Source: Sphingopyxis lindanitolerans (GTDB lineage: Bacteria > Pseudomonadota > Alphaproteobacteria > Sphingomonadales > Sphingomonadaceae). Taken from it: 64,000 bases of DNA. The notes under the pieces are model-generated. The model ran no database searches. It was not told where the DNA came from and saw nothing but the letters and a program-made list of their open reading frames with translations. Where the stretch lies: contig NZ_CM009578.1 in assembly GCF_002993885.1 (NCBI RefSeq), positions 2,437,909 through 2,501,908 on the forward strand, written 5' to 3'. This document shows, piece by piece, positions 55,294 through 63,873 of the stretch (the stretch's first letter is position 1; every line of letters begins with the position of its first letter). Both the position numbers and the translations under genes were made by a program.

Positions 55294-57627
55294 ATGACCG
55301 AATATAATGTGAGCCGCGGCGCGCTCGTTGCAGCGCTGCTCCTGGCGCCGGCAGTGCAAGCTGCCGCGCAGGACGGCGTGACGGCTCCGGCCGAAACCGC
55401 CAGCGACAACCAGATCGGCGAGATCATCGTCACGGCGCAGAAGCGCGGCGAAAATGTCCAGAAGGTTCCGATCGCGATTACCGCACTTAGCGGCGATACC
55501 TTGGCGCAGGACGGTGTCGTGACCACGCTCGATCTGACGCAGGCGGTGCCCGGGCTCCAGATCAACAATCTCTTTCAGTCGTCGAACCCGACGATTTTCC
55601 TGCGTGGCGTCGGCGTGAACGACTTCAACCCCGCCTCTTCCGGCGCGGTCGGGGTGACCGTCGACGACGTATTTCTGAATTCGGGTGTCGGCCAGCTCTT
55701 TGCGGTATTCGACATCGATCGCGTCGAGGTGCTGAAGGGGCCGCAAGGCACCCTCTACGGCCGCAATACGACCGGCGGTGTGATTAACTATGCGACGAAG
55801 CGCCCGAGCTTTTCGCCGGACTTCTCCGCTTCTGTGACAGCAGGGCGCTTCAATCAGCTCTTTTTCGATGCCGCGGGCGGCGGCGCGTTGATCGAAGACA
55901 AGCTGGCGGCCCGCGCGTCGATGACGATCAAGCGCCGCGACGGCTGGGCGGTTAATCTCCAGGATGGCCGCGACATCAACGATCTCGAGACTTATGCCGG
56001 ACGTCTGCAATTTCTGCTCACCCCGAGCAGCGATATCGAAATCCACAACAAGATCGAAGGCGGCGTCACCAAGTCGTCGGCGCTCGGGCATCAGTCGCTC
56101 GGCGTCTTCAACGCCACCGAGAATCGGCCGTGCACCGGCGCGGAAATCATTGCGCGAACGATCTGCGTCAATCCGATCACCGGCTATCAGGCCAATGCCG
56201 ACATCGACGAATTCAACACCAATGTGCTTAATAACAGCGAAAAGCTGACCAATTTTGCGGATCGGCTGCTGGTCAGCATCGATACCGGCAACATCAACAT
56301 CACCTCGGTGACGGCTTTCGTTTACAACAAGCGCGAGCTCAATCAGGATGTCGACTATTCGCCGTTCGCGATCGCCGAGTTGCCGCTGTGGACCGAGAAA
56401 TCGGAACAGGTCAGCCAGGAATTGCGTATCTCATCGAACGGGAGCGGACCGCTCAAATGGATCGTCGGCGCCTATTATCTGCAGGAACGCCTGTCGAGCC
56501 TCGTGAACTTCACGCTGCTGCGCGAGTTCAACCCCGATCCGACGCAGCCCTTTTTCGATCCGGCCTCGTCGATTATGACGGTCGAGCGCGATTTCACCCA
56601 GCGCACGACGAGCAAGGCCGTGTTTGCCCAGCTCGACTATGAGCTCACCGATAGCCTCACCGCGACGGCCGGTATCCGCTATACCGACGACCGCAAGAAG
56701 CTGAGCTTCATCACTTATGCGGGCCCGGTGAACCCGGACAGCAATTCGCAGGCGCGTTTGCAGGACCGGCTTCTCGGGTTCATCGACTCCAATCCCGGCA
56801 ATGGGGCGATCGACCTGCCGTCGCGCACCGTGACGACCCTGAAAAAGCCGACCTGGCGTCTCGCGCTGGCCTATCAGGCGGCGCCTACCGTCAACGCCTA
56901 TGCCAGCTATTCTCGCGGCGTTCGCTCGGGCGGCTACAACACCGGCGCACTGTTCAGCGGGGTAGAGTTCAACGAGGTTAATTCGGAGTCCATTGACGCG
57001 TTCGAGGTCGGCTTGAAAAGCGACCTGCTTGATCGGCGGTTGCGCCTGAACCTCGCCGCCTTCTATTACGACTATCGCAATCTGCAGGTCTTCAGTCTCG
57101 AGCCCGATCCCAATGGCGCCGCGCCGATCCAGCGGCTTCAGAATGCCGACGCCGAGATCTACGGAGCCGAGGTTGATATTCAGGCACGGCCGATATCGGG
57201 TCTCGATATCCAGCTAGGCGCCGCTTATGTTCATGCGACCTATTCCGACTTCGTCGATCCCATTCGCGGCGACTTCCGGGGCAACAATCTCGACAAGGCG
57301 CCGCGACTCCAGATGACCGGGCGCGCGACTTACAGCTACGACATTGGCGATGATTGGACCGGTCGGATCGGTGCCGATTTCTCCTATCAATCGAAGGTGT
57401 TTTTCAGCGCCGTCAACGCCGAGCCGATGGCGTCGGGGCGACATGGGGAAATCAATCTCAACGCGGGCTTTGCCCATCGCGATGGGATCGATCTCTCGCT
57501 GTTCGTGCGCAACGTCGGGAACAAGCGTTACCGCGCCGACATGAACGACCTTTCGAGCCTCGGCTTCTATTTTCCCATCTATAACGAGCCGCGGACCTAT
57601 GGCGTGACGGTCCGCTACGCGATGTAG
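55294..57627 (+). CDS. TonB-dependent receptor D
   Basis: 777 residues with a signal peptide (about 1-23, ending VQAAAQ), a TonB-box-like EIIVTAQKRGE, a plug domain (DRVEVLKGPQGTLYGRNTTG, about 143-162) and barrel marks such as YASYSRGVRSGGYNTGALF. It ends VTVRYAM: the terminal residue is Met rather than the usual aromatic residue. A loop contains a Cys pair (RPCTGAEI and RTICVNP). The ATG follows AAGGGGAGG. A strong terminator ends the unit. Confidence 0.92.
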   Translation: MTEYNVSRGALVAALLLAPAVQAAAQDGVTAPAETASDNQIGEIIVTAQKRGENVQKVPIAITALSGDTLAQDGVVTTLDLTQAVPGLQINNLFQSSNPTIFLRGVGVNDFNPASSGAVGVTVDDVFLNSGVGQLFAVFDIDRVEVLKGPQGTLYGRNTTGGVINYATKRPSFSPDFSASVTAGRFNQLFFDAAGGGALIEDKLAARASMTIKRRDGWAVNLQDGRDINDLETYAGRLQFLLTPSSDIEIHNKIEGGVTKSSALGHQSLGVFNATENRPCTGAEIIARTICVNPITGYQANADIDEFNTNVLNNSEKLTNFADRLLVSIDTGNINITSVTAFVYNKRELNQDVDYSPFAIAELPLWTEKSEQVSQELRISSNGSGPLKWIVGAYYLQERLSSLVNFTLLREFNPDPTQPFFDPASSIMTVERDFTQRTTSKAVFAQLDYELTDSLTATAGIRYTDDRKKLSFITYAGPVNPDSNSQARLQDRLLGFIDSNPGNGAIDLPSRTVTTLKKPTWRLALAYQAAPTVNAYASYSRGVRSGGYNTGALFSGVEFNEVNSESIDAFEVGLKSDLLDRRLRLNLAAFYYDYRNLQVFSLEPDPNGAAPIQRLQNADAEIYGAEVDIQARPISGLDIQLGAAYVHATYSDFVDPIRGDFRGNNLDKAPRLQMTGRATYSYDIGDDWTGRIGADFSYQSKVFFSAVNAEPMASGRHGEINLNAGFAHRDGIDLSLFVRNVGNKRYRADMNDLSSLGFYFPIYNEPRTYGVTVRYAM

Positions 57628-57655
57628 GTGGCTTGAGCCTGTCCTCTCTCCTGGA

Positions 57656-57684
57656 GGCCGGTCTTGCGACCGGCCCTTTTTTTT
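57656..57684 (+). terminator. Rho-independent terminator of receptor D
   Basis: An eight-base perfect stem (57656-57663 with 57668-57675, reading GGCCGGTC/GACCGGCC) around TTGC is followed by eight T residues. It lies 29 bases after the receptor stop. Confidence 0.9.
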
Positions 57685-57760
57685 AGCAGCCTAAGGCAGA
57701 GGCGCGACCTTGGCCGGCGCTGATAAGATATTCTTTCAGACCGGACGGCACGACAGCGCC

Positions 57761-58951
57761 TTACGCCACCTCTTGCGCTACAGATACGGTGCGAACGGCT
57801 GCGAGGAATCGGTCGATATTATGGTCGTTGAGGCCCGCGATATTGATGCGGCCGCTGGGATCCATGTAGATGGCATGGTGCTCGCGCATCGCCTCGATCG
57901 CCATTGGCGACAATGTCAGCATCGCGAACAGGCCTTCCTGCGCGGCAATCCGATCCGCGCCCGGATAACCCGAGCCGGCAAGCAGGGCGCGGACACCCGC
58001 CAGCCGCTTCCGCATCGCGTGAAGCTCGGCGCGCCACGCGGAAGATAAGTCGGCATCGGACAGGATCGTTCGCACGATCGCCGCGCCATGGTCGGGCGGG
58101 TTCGACCACAAGGTTCGCGCGAGGCTTTCGGCGGTCTGGCGGCACGCATCGGCCGATGCGGTCGATGTAGCGCGAACGGCGAGCATGCCGGTGCGTTCGC
58201 TGTAAAGGCCAAAGCTCTTCGAGCAGGAAATGGCGATGATCGCCTCGGGCAGAACTTCGATCAGCTGGCGTGTGGCCTGGGCGTCAGCGGTCATACCGCT
58301 GGCCATGCCCGCATAGGCCAGATCGATGATCGGTACGACCCGGGCCGCGAGAAGCGCGGCGGCGAGCGCGCCCCACTGCTGCGGGCTGAGGACTGCGCCG
58401 GTCGGATTGTGACAACAGCCGTGAAGCAGGAACAGGTCGCCGGGGCGGGCGTCTGCCACGGCCGCCAGCAGGGCGCCGAAATCCACCACGCCCGACGCCG
58501 GATCATAATGGCGATAGGTGACGCAGCGCAGGCCCACGCGCTCGGCGGTCGGAATATGGTTGGGCCAGGTAGGGGTGCCGACGATGAGCCTCGCCGACGG
58601 GAAACGCAGCGCGGCCAGTTCCAGGCCGAGGCGATACGCGCCGGTACCGCCCGGCGTTTGCACCAGCGCCATTTGGCGCTCTGCGAGGGCACCAAGTTCG
58701 GGAAAGAGGGTGTTTGCGAGGAGGTCGCAGAACAAGGCGTCGCCGCCGGGGCCGACATAGCCTTTCCCGGTCTGGGTTTCGAGCAGCCGCCGCTCGGACT
58801 CCTTCACCGCCGCCATCACCTCGATGCGGCCCTCGCCATTGCGATAGGTACCGACCCCAAGGTCGATTTTCGCCTCGCGGTTATCGGCGCGGAACAGGCG
58901 CCCGACTTCCATCAGGCTATCGGCAGGGGGAGGGGAGAGGTTCTCGAACAT
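57761..58951 (-). CDS. Aromatic/aspartate aminotransferase (class I, TyrB/AspC type)
   Basis: 396 residues, the normal length. It transfers amino groups between amino acids and 2-oxo acids with pyridoxal phosphate. KIDLGVGTYRNGEGRIEVM (about 27-45), LLHGCCHNPTGAVLSPQQW (about 183-201, with the Asn that binds PLP), DLAYAGMA and the PLP Lys in ISCSKSFGLYSERTGML (about 243-259) are present. Start MFENLSPPPADSL matches the family. It is the last gene of a three-gene operon behind the YeiH exporter. Confidence 0.93.
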   Translation of the reverse strand: MFENLSPPPADSLMEVGRLFRADNREAKIDLGVGTYRNGEGRIEVMAAVKESERRLLETQTGKGYVGPGGDALFCDLLANTLFPELGALAERQMALVQTPGGTGAYRLGLELAALRFPSARLIVGTPTWPNHIPTAERVGLRCVTYRHYDPASGVVDFGALLAAVADARPGDLFLLHGCCHNPTGAVLSPQQWGALAAALLAARVVPIIDLAYAGMASGMTADAQATRQLIEVLPEAIIAISCSKSFGLYSERTGMLAVRATSTASADACRQTAESLARTLWSNPPDHGAAIVRTILSDADLSSAWRAELHAMRKRLAGVRALLAGSGYPGADRIAAQEGLFAMLTLSPMAIEAMREHHAIYMDPSGRINIAGLNDHNIDRFLAAVRTVSVAQEVA

Positions 58952-58962
58952 GGCGAGCGCTT

Positions 58963-59988
58963 TCAAAAGTCGAGGAAGAGAATGCAGCCGATCGCGTAAG
59001 CCGCGAGGAGGAGGGTCTGCGCGAGCATCGCGGCGGGCGGCCGCCACCCGTCGGCCAGGATCTGGCGCGGCGAGGTCTTGAGACCGAGGGCCGCGGTCGC
59101 GGCGACCAGGCAGAAGGTCGCCCCCTGCGAGAGGGTATCGCGCAGCGGCGCGGAGAGGAGCCCAAGGTTGGCGGCTGCCGCGACAAGCGCGAAGCCGACG
59201 AGGAAAAAGGGAACAGCAGGGGGAGACGCGCCGCGGTGCGATGCTGCCGCGTACCGCGCCCCGATCATCGCGATGGCCGCAACGACGGGCGCAAGACAGG
59301 CGACGCGAACAAGCTTGGTTGCGATGGCGGCCGTCGCGGTCTCGGCCGAAATCATCGCGCCAGCGCCCGCGACCTGGGTCACATCATGAATGGCGGTGCC
59401 GAAGAAAATGCCGGCGGCGAGCGGGTCGAACCCCAGGAGGTGCCCCACGAGCGGATAGAGGAGCATCGCGGCGGTGCTCAGCGCGGTGACCAGCGCGACG
59501 GTGGTCGCGGTCTGCCGCTCCTGCGCTTCGCCGTTCGGCAGCACGGTCGAAATGGCGAGCGCCGCCGAGGCGCCGCAAATGCCGACCGCGCCGGCAGAAA
59601 GCACCGACCGCGCGCGCGGAAGCCCGAAAGCCATCGCCACGAGCGTGCCCGCGCTCAGCATCAGGCAGACGCCGCCCGCCGCGACTGCGACCGCCGTTAT
59701 CCCGAGCTCCGCTATTTGTTCGACCGAGAAGCGGACCCCGATCAGGGCGATCCCGATCCGCAGGATGGTCCGGACCGTGAAATCGGCCCCTGGCAAAAAC
59801 CAGGCGACGTCGAAGCGGTGCGCGACCATCATTCCCGCGATCAGCGCGATGAGCACGGCGGGCACGGCCGGCATTGCGAGCGCGAGCAGCATCGACAGAC
59901 CGGCAAGCGCCGCGCAGACGGCGATCCCCGGCACCGCGCGTGCGCGTCCGAACGCCGCGCGCTGCCAGCTTATGCGAGAGGCGCGCAT
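58963..59988 (-). CDS. YeiH-family putative sulfate/anion exporter
   Basis: 341 residues with about ten predicted helices. Family marks of the UPF0324/YeiH group are LRIGIALIGVRFSVEQIAEL (about 82-101), GAVGICGASAALAISTVLP (about 132-150) and GIFFGTAIHDVTQVAGAGAM (about 197-216). Members export sulfate or related anions formed from sulfonate or amino-acid breakdown (for example with taurine genes), but the substrate here is inferred. The start MRASRISWQ lies four bases after the preceding small gene, and the aminotransferase starts 11 bases after its end. Confidence 0.85.
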   Translation of the reverse strand: MRASRISWQRAAFGRARAVPGIAVCAALAGLSMLLALAMPAVPAVLIALIAGMMVAHRFDVAWFLPGADFTVRTILRIGIALIGVRFSVEQIAELGITAVAVAAGGVCLMLSAGTLVAMAFGLPRARSVLSAGAVGICGASAALAISTVLPNGEAQERQTATTVALVTALSTAAMLLYPLVGHLLGFDPLAAGIFFGTAIHDVTQVAGAGAMISAETATAAIATKLVRVACLAPVVAAIAMIGARYAAASHRGASPPAVPFFLVGFALVAAAANLGLLSAPLRDTLSQGATFCLVAATAALGLKTSPRQILADGWRPPAAMLAQTLLLAAYAIGCILFLDF

Positions 59989-59992
59989 CGGC

Positions 59993-60214
59993 CTAGGGGT
60001 GGCGGGTGGTGGTACGATTGACGACCATGCGATCATGAAGCCGAGCGATGATGCCGCTCCCCGTTCTTTGGCACATCGAGGGGATGAGCGCGTGGACAAG
60101 ACAGGCGGCCGCGCCGACGAACATCGCTGCGGAAAAGGCCAGGGCATGGCGAAAATGCTCGCCATAGCTCTCACCGACCGAGGCGGGATGGGCGATAAAC
60201 AGGCGCTTGATCAC
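59993..60214 (-). CDS. DUF6356-like small membrane protein
   Basis: 73 residues starting with GTG: VIKRLFIAHPASVGESYGEH, one hydrophobic helix (about 25-45, FSAAMFVGAAACLVHALIP) and a short tail with RTGSGIIARLHDRMV. The HPASVGE(S/T)YGEH opening and the RTGSG motif match small sphingomonad proteins I know as DUF6356. Function unknown. The start is decided by GAAGGAG seven bases upstream. It is the first gene of the operon with yeiH and the aminotransferase. Confidence 0.75.
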   Translation of the reverse strand: MIKRLFIAHPASVGESYGEHFRHALAFSAAMFVGAAACLVHALIPSMCQRTGSGIIARLHDRMVVNRTTTRHP

Positions 60215-60319
60215 AACAGTCTCCTTCGCCTTGCTTCTAGCGCTGCGATGCCAGAATTTTTTTCCAATGATTCTGAAAGTTTGATATATTGGAGTAAAGT
60301 TTTGCGAGATTATGTGGAC

Positions 60320-60784
60320 ATGGAGAATATTTTGCTCGATCTTATCGACAGGAAGATATTGCGGTCCCTGCAGGCCGATTCGTCGCGATCGCTGGGCGAC
60401 ATCGCTGGCGAGGTAGGCCTGTCTTCCAGCCCCTGCTGGAAGCGCATCAAGCGGCTCGAAGCCGAGGGCTATATCGTCGAGCGCGTGACCATACTCGATC
60501 GCGAGCGGCTGGACCTTGGCGTCACGGTCTTCGCCGCGGTCAAGACCAACCAGCATCACGAGACCTGGCTGGACGATTTTGCCGAAGCCGTCTCTTCGAT
60601 CCCCGAGGTGGTCGAATTCTACCGGATGAGCGGGGACGTCGACTATCTGCTCAAGATCGTCTGCAAGGATATAGCCGACTATGACCGCATCTACCGGTCG
60701 CTGATCAAGCGCACCGCGATCTACGACGTCAGCTCCTCCTTTGCGATGGAGCAGATCAAATGCACGACGCAGTTGCCGATTTGA
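60320..60784 (+). CDS. Lrp/AsnC-family transcriptional regulator
   Basis: 154 residues. The winged helix (about 5-60) reads LLDLIDRKILRSLQADSSRS, then LGDIAGEVGLSSSPCWKRIK. The RAM/AsnC ligand domain follows, with VVEFYRMSGDVDYLLKIVCK (about 100-119), the amino-acid-binding core. Start MENILLDLID was chosen by family alignment although its ribosome-binding site is weak; a longer start at 60248 is possible. It is divergent from the DUF6356-yeiH-aminotransferase operon and is its likely amino-acid-responsive regulator. Confidence 0.9.
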   Translation: MENILLDLIDRKILRSLQADSSRSLGDIAGEVGLSSSPCWKRIKRLEAEGYIVERVTILDRERLDLGVTVFAAVKTNQHHETWLDDFAEAVSSIPEVVEFYRMSGDVDYLLKIVCKDIADYDRIYRSLIKRTAIYDVSSSFAMEQIKCTTQLPI

Positions 60785-60880
60785 GGACCGGCGGCCGGGA
60801 GCCGTTCGACCCATATTTTGTCCGGGGGCGAAACCTCACGCAACCGTATCTAGGGCACCGCCTATACCTCGCAGCGCGCG

Positions 60881-61126
60881 CTAGGAGCGGGATCGTGCCT
60901 GCGAGGGCAGGTTTCCGGCGGCCCCGCGCGACGCTAACAGCCCTTCGAGTAGCGCCGGCAGGCTGGACGCGACCTTTTTCGAGGCCTGCTGGGGGTCGTC
61001 CGCATTCGCAACCCACATCGAGGCACCGAGCGCCGCCGAACTCACCATCCGGGCAAGCGCATCCGCATCGAGGCCGGCCTTGCGAATCACGCCTTGCTCC
61101 ATGAGGCTCTCGATCTGACGCTTCGT
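60881..61126 (-). pseudogene. TetR-family regulator remnant (C-terminal part)
   Basis: About 80 residues (KRQIESLMEQGVIRKAGLDA, then LARMVSSAALGASMWVA and VASSLPALLEGLLASRG) that match the ligand-domain end of TetR-like repressors. The DNA-binding domain is missing. The frame is joined without interruption to a DnaE2 piece, so the open frame is a chimera of two unrelated gene ends. Not functional as either. Confidence 0.65.
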
Positions 61127-61310
61127 ATTGATGACCTCACCCTCCTTTTGCAGCCGCCCGCGGATCGCGATCATCGATGCCGCCATGACCTGCCTCCGGT
61201 AGATTTCGGAGCGATCGGGCCAGGGGATCGCATTGGCGACACCGGTCTCGTCCTCGATGGTGACGAACAGCACGCCCTTGGACTAGCCCGGGCGCTGGCG
61301 GACGAGGATG
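61127..61310 (-). pseudogene. Error-prone DNA polymerase DnaE2 remnant
   Basis: PILVRQRPG, a TAG stop at 61283-61285, then SKGVLFVTIEDETGVANAIP and MIAIRGRLQKEGEVI. This matches the C-terminal OB-fold region of DnaE2 (RQRPGTAKGVxFxTIEDETG). Only about 60 codons remain; the polymerase core is absent. It runs into the TetR remnant on one side and the hypothetical remnant on the other. Confidence 0.75.
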
Positions 61311-61954
61311 GGCTATCTAGTAAGCTCTTGGATCGAATGACTGCCTCAAAGCCTGCAAAGCATTCGAAAATTTTGCCTGATCGGCTGAGCAGCGCAAACG
61401 GTCGATCGGAATGCAGCGCTTCAAGCCGAACAAGTTCATTGGAGAGCTTTCCCTCCGATAGCACCCGACCGGCGCGCATATAATTCACCAGATGCTGGAT
61501 AATCCGTTCGTGCGCGTCGTGGTGCCGTCCTTCAGGCGGACCATGCGATTCTGAGAAATAGGATCCGAAGTAGATTTCATGCCCTTTGGTCTGAAACAGC
61601 TTGGCGCCTTTGACATATCGATGGGGGGTGCGCCGGAGCCAGTCCATAAACTCGGCCATGTGAGGATCGCCGTCGACCAGCAGCGTGCGGTCGTCGATTA
61701 TCGCACCAACCGCTGCCCGCCGCGCTCTGCCTACGCGCGGATTGATAATGGAAGACGCGCTCCTCGTACAAAGCGATAGTACGGCCATCCACCGGGAACG
61801 TGCAGTTCATTACTGCCTCGCCGGTATTGAGATCAGCAAGCTTCAAAGCCGAAGATGCCGAGCCCATGACATCGCTCACTACCTGTCTGAAGGGTATGAA
61901 CGGCAGCTCTAAGGCATCGGTTTTGCGGCCGGCTGTGACTGGGATCAGGCGCAA
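61311..61954 (-). pseudogene. Hypothetical protein, frameshifted and truncated
   Basis: The first part (MRLIPVTAGRKTDALELPFI, then NCTFPVDGRTIALYEERVFH) is read in one frame. The second (VGAIIDDRTLLVDGDPHMAE, then FMDWLRRTPHRYVKGAKLFQ and HLVNYMRAGRVLSEG) is read in another; the shift is near 61735-61741. The 3' end passes into the DnaE2 remnant without its own stop. The only possible start is a TTG without a ribosome-binding site. Family not recognised. Confidence 0.5.
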
Positions 61955-61976
61955 AGCGGTCAGGAAAGTAGCCCGA

Positions 61977-62987
61977 CTATTCCAGTCGCGCGGCGGCCCG
62001 CCGACATCGGGCCAATGCTCGCATCATATGGTACTCTACGCCCTTCTCGCCGACGCCAAGTTGCTCCGCGATTTCCCGATAGGACATGCCCTTTAGGCGA
62101 TGCATGAGAAATATGCGTCGGGTTCTCAACGGCAAGGCAAGGAGCGCCCGACGGTAGGCTGCTCGAAGTTCCCGCGCTTCGATCCCCCATTCCTGGCGCG
62201 GGTGGATTGGAGCATCGCGCGCTTCGTCTAGCGGATAGAGCATGCACTTCTTCCGACGCCAAGTCCGCGCTCGGTTGATCAGAAGATTTTGGGCTGTCCG
62301 CGTTAGGTAACCTTGCGGATTTTCCAACCGTTCGAATGCCCCGCTTCGCAACACGCAGGTACGATTCGGTTCCGCCTTGGCGTCAGCGATCAGTTTGTCG
62401 ACGTCCACTTCCAGAAACAGTTCGCGCGCGAACCAGAGGCCCACCGGTCCGAAGAGCGCGCTGCGGATGGTGTCGCCCTTAGCCACATGGGCGGCACGAA
62501 GCTTGCCGAAGAAATAGCGATGATCGATGTAGCGACGTTGGCCATTGCGAGCGAAGTAAAAGGCGCGCGCCGTCGATTCGCGTTGGAGAATGACGAACAG
62601 GCGTTCGAGATTCCGCACGGCCGGGTCTTCCACGTCCGCGTATGCGGGCTCCTGAGGTGCGGTAGCTTTCATCCCGCCATACTGAAACACGCGCCACGAT
62701 GCGGCGACGGCCAGCATTGAACCGAAGCATCCCAATCCGATCAGCGTGACGATTTCGGCCCCAGGCGTTTCACTCCAAGTGAGCGCGATCCCAGAAAGCA
62801 GTGTAGCGACGGTTGCTGAAGCGGTCGCCGTGAACGAGGTTGATAACAGCCAATATCGCTTCTGGATGACGCGCCAAGCTTCCGCCGTGATACGGTCGAG
62901 CTCGGCAAGTCCCGCTTGGTCATCCGTGCTGATGAATCGAGCCGCGACGACGCGGAGCGGCAATACTTCCTTCCGGTCGTCCACCAT
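61977..62987 (-). CDS. Two-helix membrane domain fused to the C-terminal part of an ECF sigma factor
   Basis: 336 residues. Two hydrophobic helices lie at about 45-71 and 77-101. A soluble middle part (about 120-212, with LERLFVILQRESTARAFYFA) matches nothing I recognise. From about 216 the sequence is ECF sigma: FERLENPQGYLTRTAQNLLI (end of region 2) and MSYREIAEQLGVGEKGVEYH (about 301-320, the region 4 helix-turn-helix). The first half of region 2, needed for core binding and promoter melting, is missing. The ATG has an excellent AGGAGAAG site and starts six bases after the integrase stop. It may be a deletion-born chimera or a real membrane-tethered regulator. Confidence 0.7.
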   Translation of the reverse strand: MVDDRKEVLPLRVVAARFISTDDQAGLAELDRITAEAWRVIQKRYWLLSTSFTATASATVATLLSGIALTWSETPGAEIVTLIGLGCFGSMLAVAASWRVFQYGGMKATAPQEPAYADVEDPAVRNLERLFVILQRESTARAFYFARNGQRRYIDHRYFFGKLRAAHVAKGDTIRSALFGPVGLWFARELFLEVDVDKLIADAKAEPNRTCVLRSGAFERLENPQGYLTRTAQNLLINRARTWRRKKCMLYPLDEARDAPIHPRQEWGIEARELRAAYRRALLALPLRTRRIFLMHRLKGMSYREIAEQLGVGEKGVEYHMMRALARCRRAAARLE

Positions 62988-62993
62988 CTTCTC

Positions 62994-63873
62994 CTAGCGA
63001 GGGAAGTCTACATTGCCTCCATCACGGAGCTGACACAAATAATCACTCCACCACTGGGCCATCTCGACCCGTTCCGCCCAATAGGCTGACTGGTTATATA
63101 TGCGCCGGATGCTCCCCGCGACCATGTGAGCGAGGGCGCGTTCGATGGCATCGGGATTCCATTTGCCCGACTCGTTGAGCAACGAGGAGGCGGAGGTCCG
63201 GAATCCATGAGCCGTCATTTGCTCCTTGGAATAGCCAAGACGGCGAAGCGCTGCGTTGATCGTATTGTCGCTGATCGGCCGCGCCCGTGTTCGTACCGAG
63301 GGGAACACATATTTGCCGTTACCAGAAAGCCCACGCATACCTTCCAGAATCGCGAGTGCTTGGCGCGACAATGGCACCGCATGCGGTTGGCGCATTTTCA
63401 TCTTGGCTGCGGGCAGCGTCCAGACTGCCTTCGCGAAGTCGATTTCTGTCCATTCTATCTGGCGCAGTTCGCCGGGCCTCTGAAAGACATGCGGGGTCAG
63501 TTTGAGCGCATGCATCACCGCTGGATCACCCACATATCCCTCAATCGCACGGAGTAGGGCGCCAAACTCACGCGGATCAGTGATCGCCGCGAAATGCTTT
63601 ACGGTCGGTTGTATGAGCGCTCCAAGCAACATCTGTGCGGGATCGCGTTCGGCTCGCGCAGTAGCGGCGGCGTAGCGGAAAACGCGGCTCGCGAAAGCCC
63701 GGACCTGCTTGGCCGTCTCTAAACGCCCGCGCCTTTCCTGCTTTTTCAATTCGTGGAGTAGTTCCGCAGGCGTGATGTCGGCCACCGGCCGCCGCCCGAA
63801 CTCCGCGCCGAGCAAACGCAAAAGCCAGCGATGCTTTTCGAGTGTTGCGGCTGCGACACCTTCCTTCTCGCGC
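62994..63873 (-). pseudogene. P4-type tyrosine integrase, N-terminus removed by an insertion element
   Basis: About 290 residues remain, starting EKEGVAAATLEKHRWLLRLL, compared with about 400 usual. The core-binding part (ADITPAELLHELKKQERRGR) and catalytic residues are visible: Arg in TPHVFQRPGELRQIEW, HxxR in TAHGFRTSASSLLNES and Tyr in RRIYNQSAYWAERVEM. The upstream side is replaced by an insertion-sequence end at 63874, so the arm-binding DUF4102 domain is lost. Integrases of this type insert islands next to tRNA or tmRNA genes. Confidence 0.85.

Noticed and set aside
58714..60021. Open frame of 435 codons antisense to the aminotransferase and YeiH genes
   Set aside because: Composition is Arg/Gly/Asp noise with no domain; both minus-strand genes are well supported by motifs.
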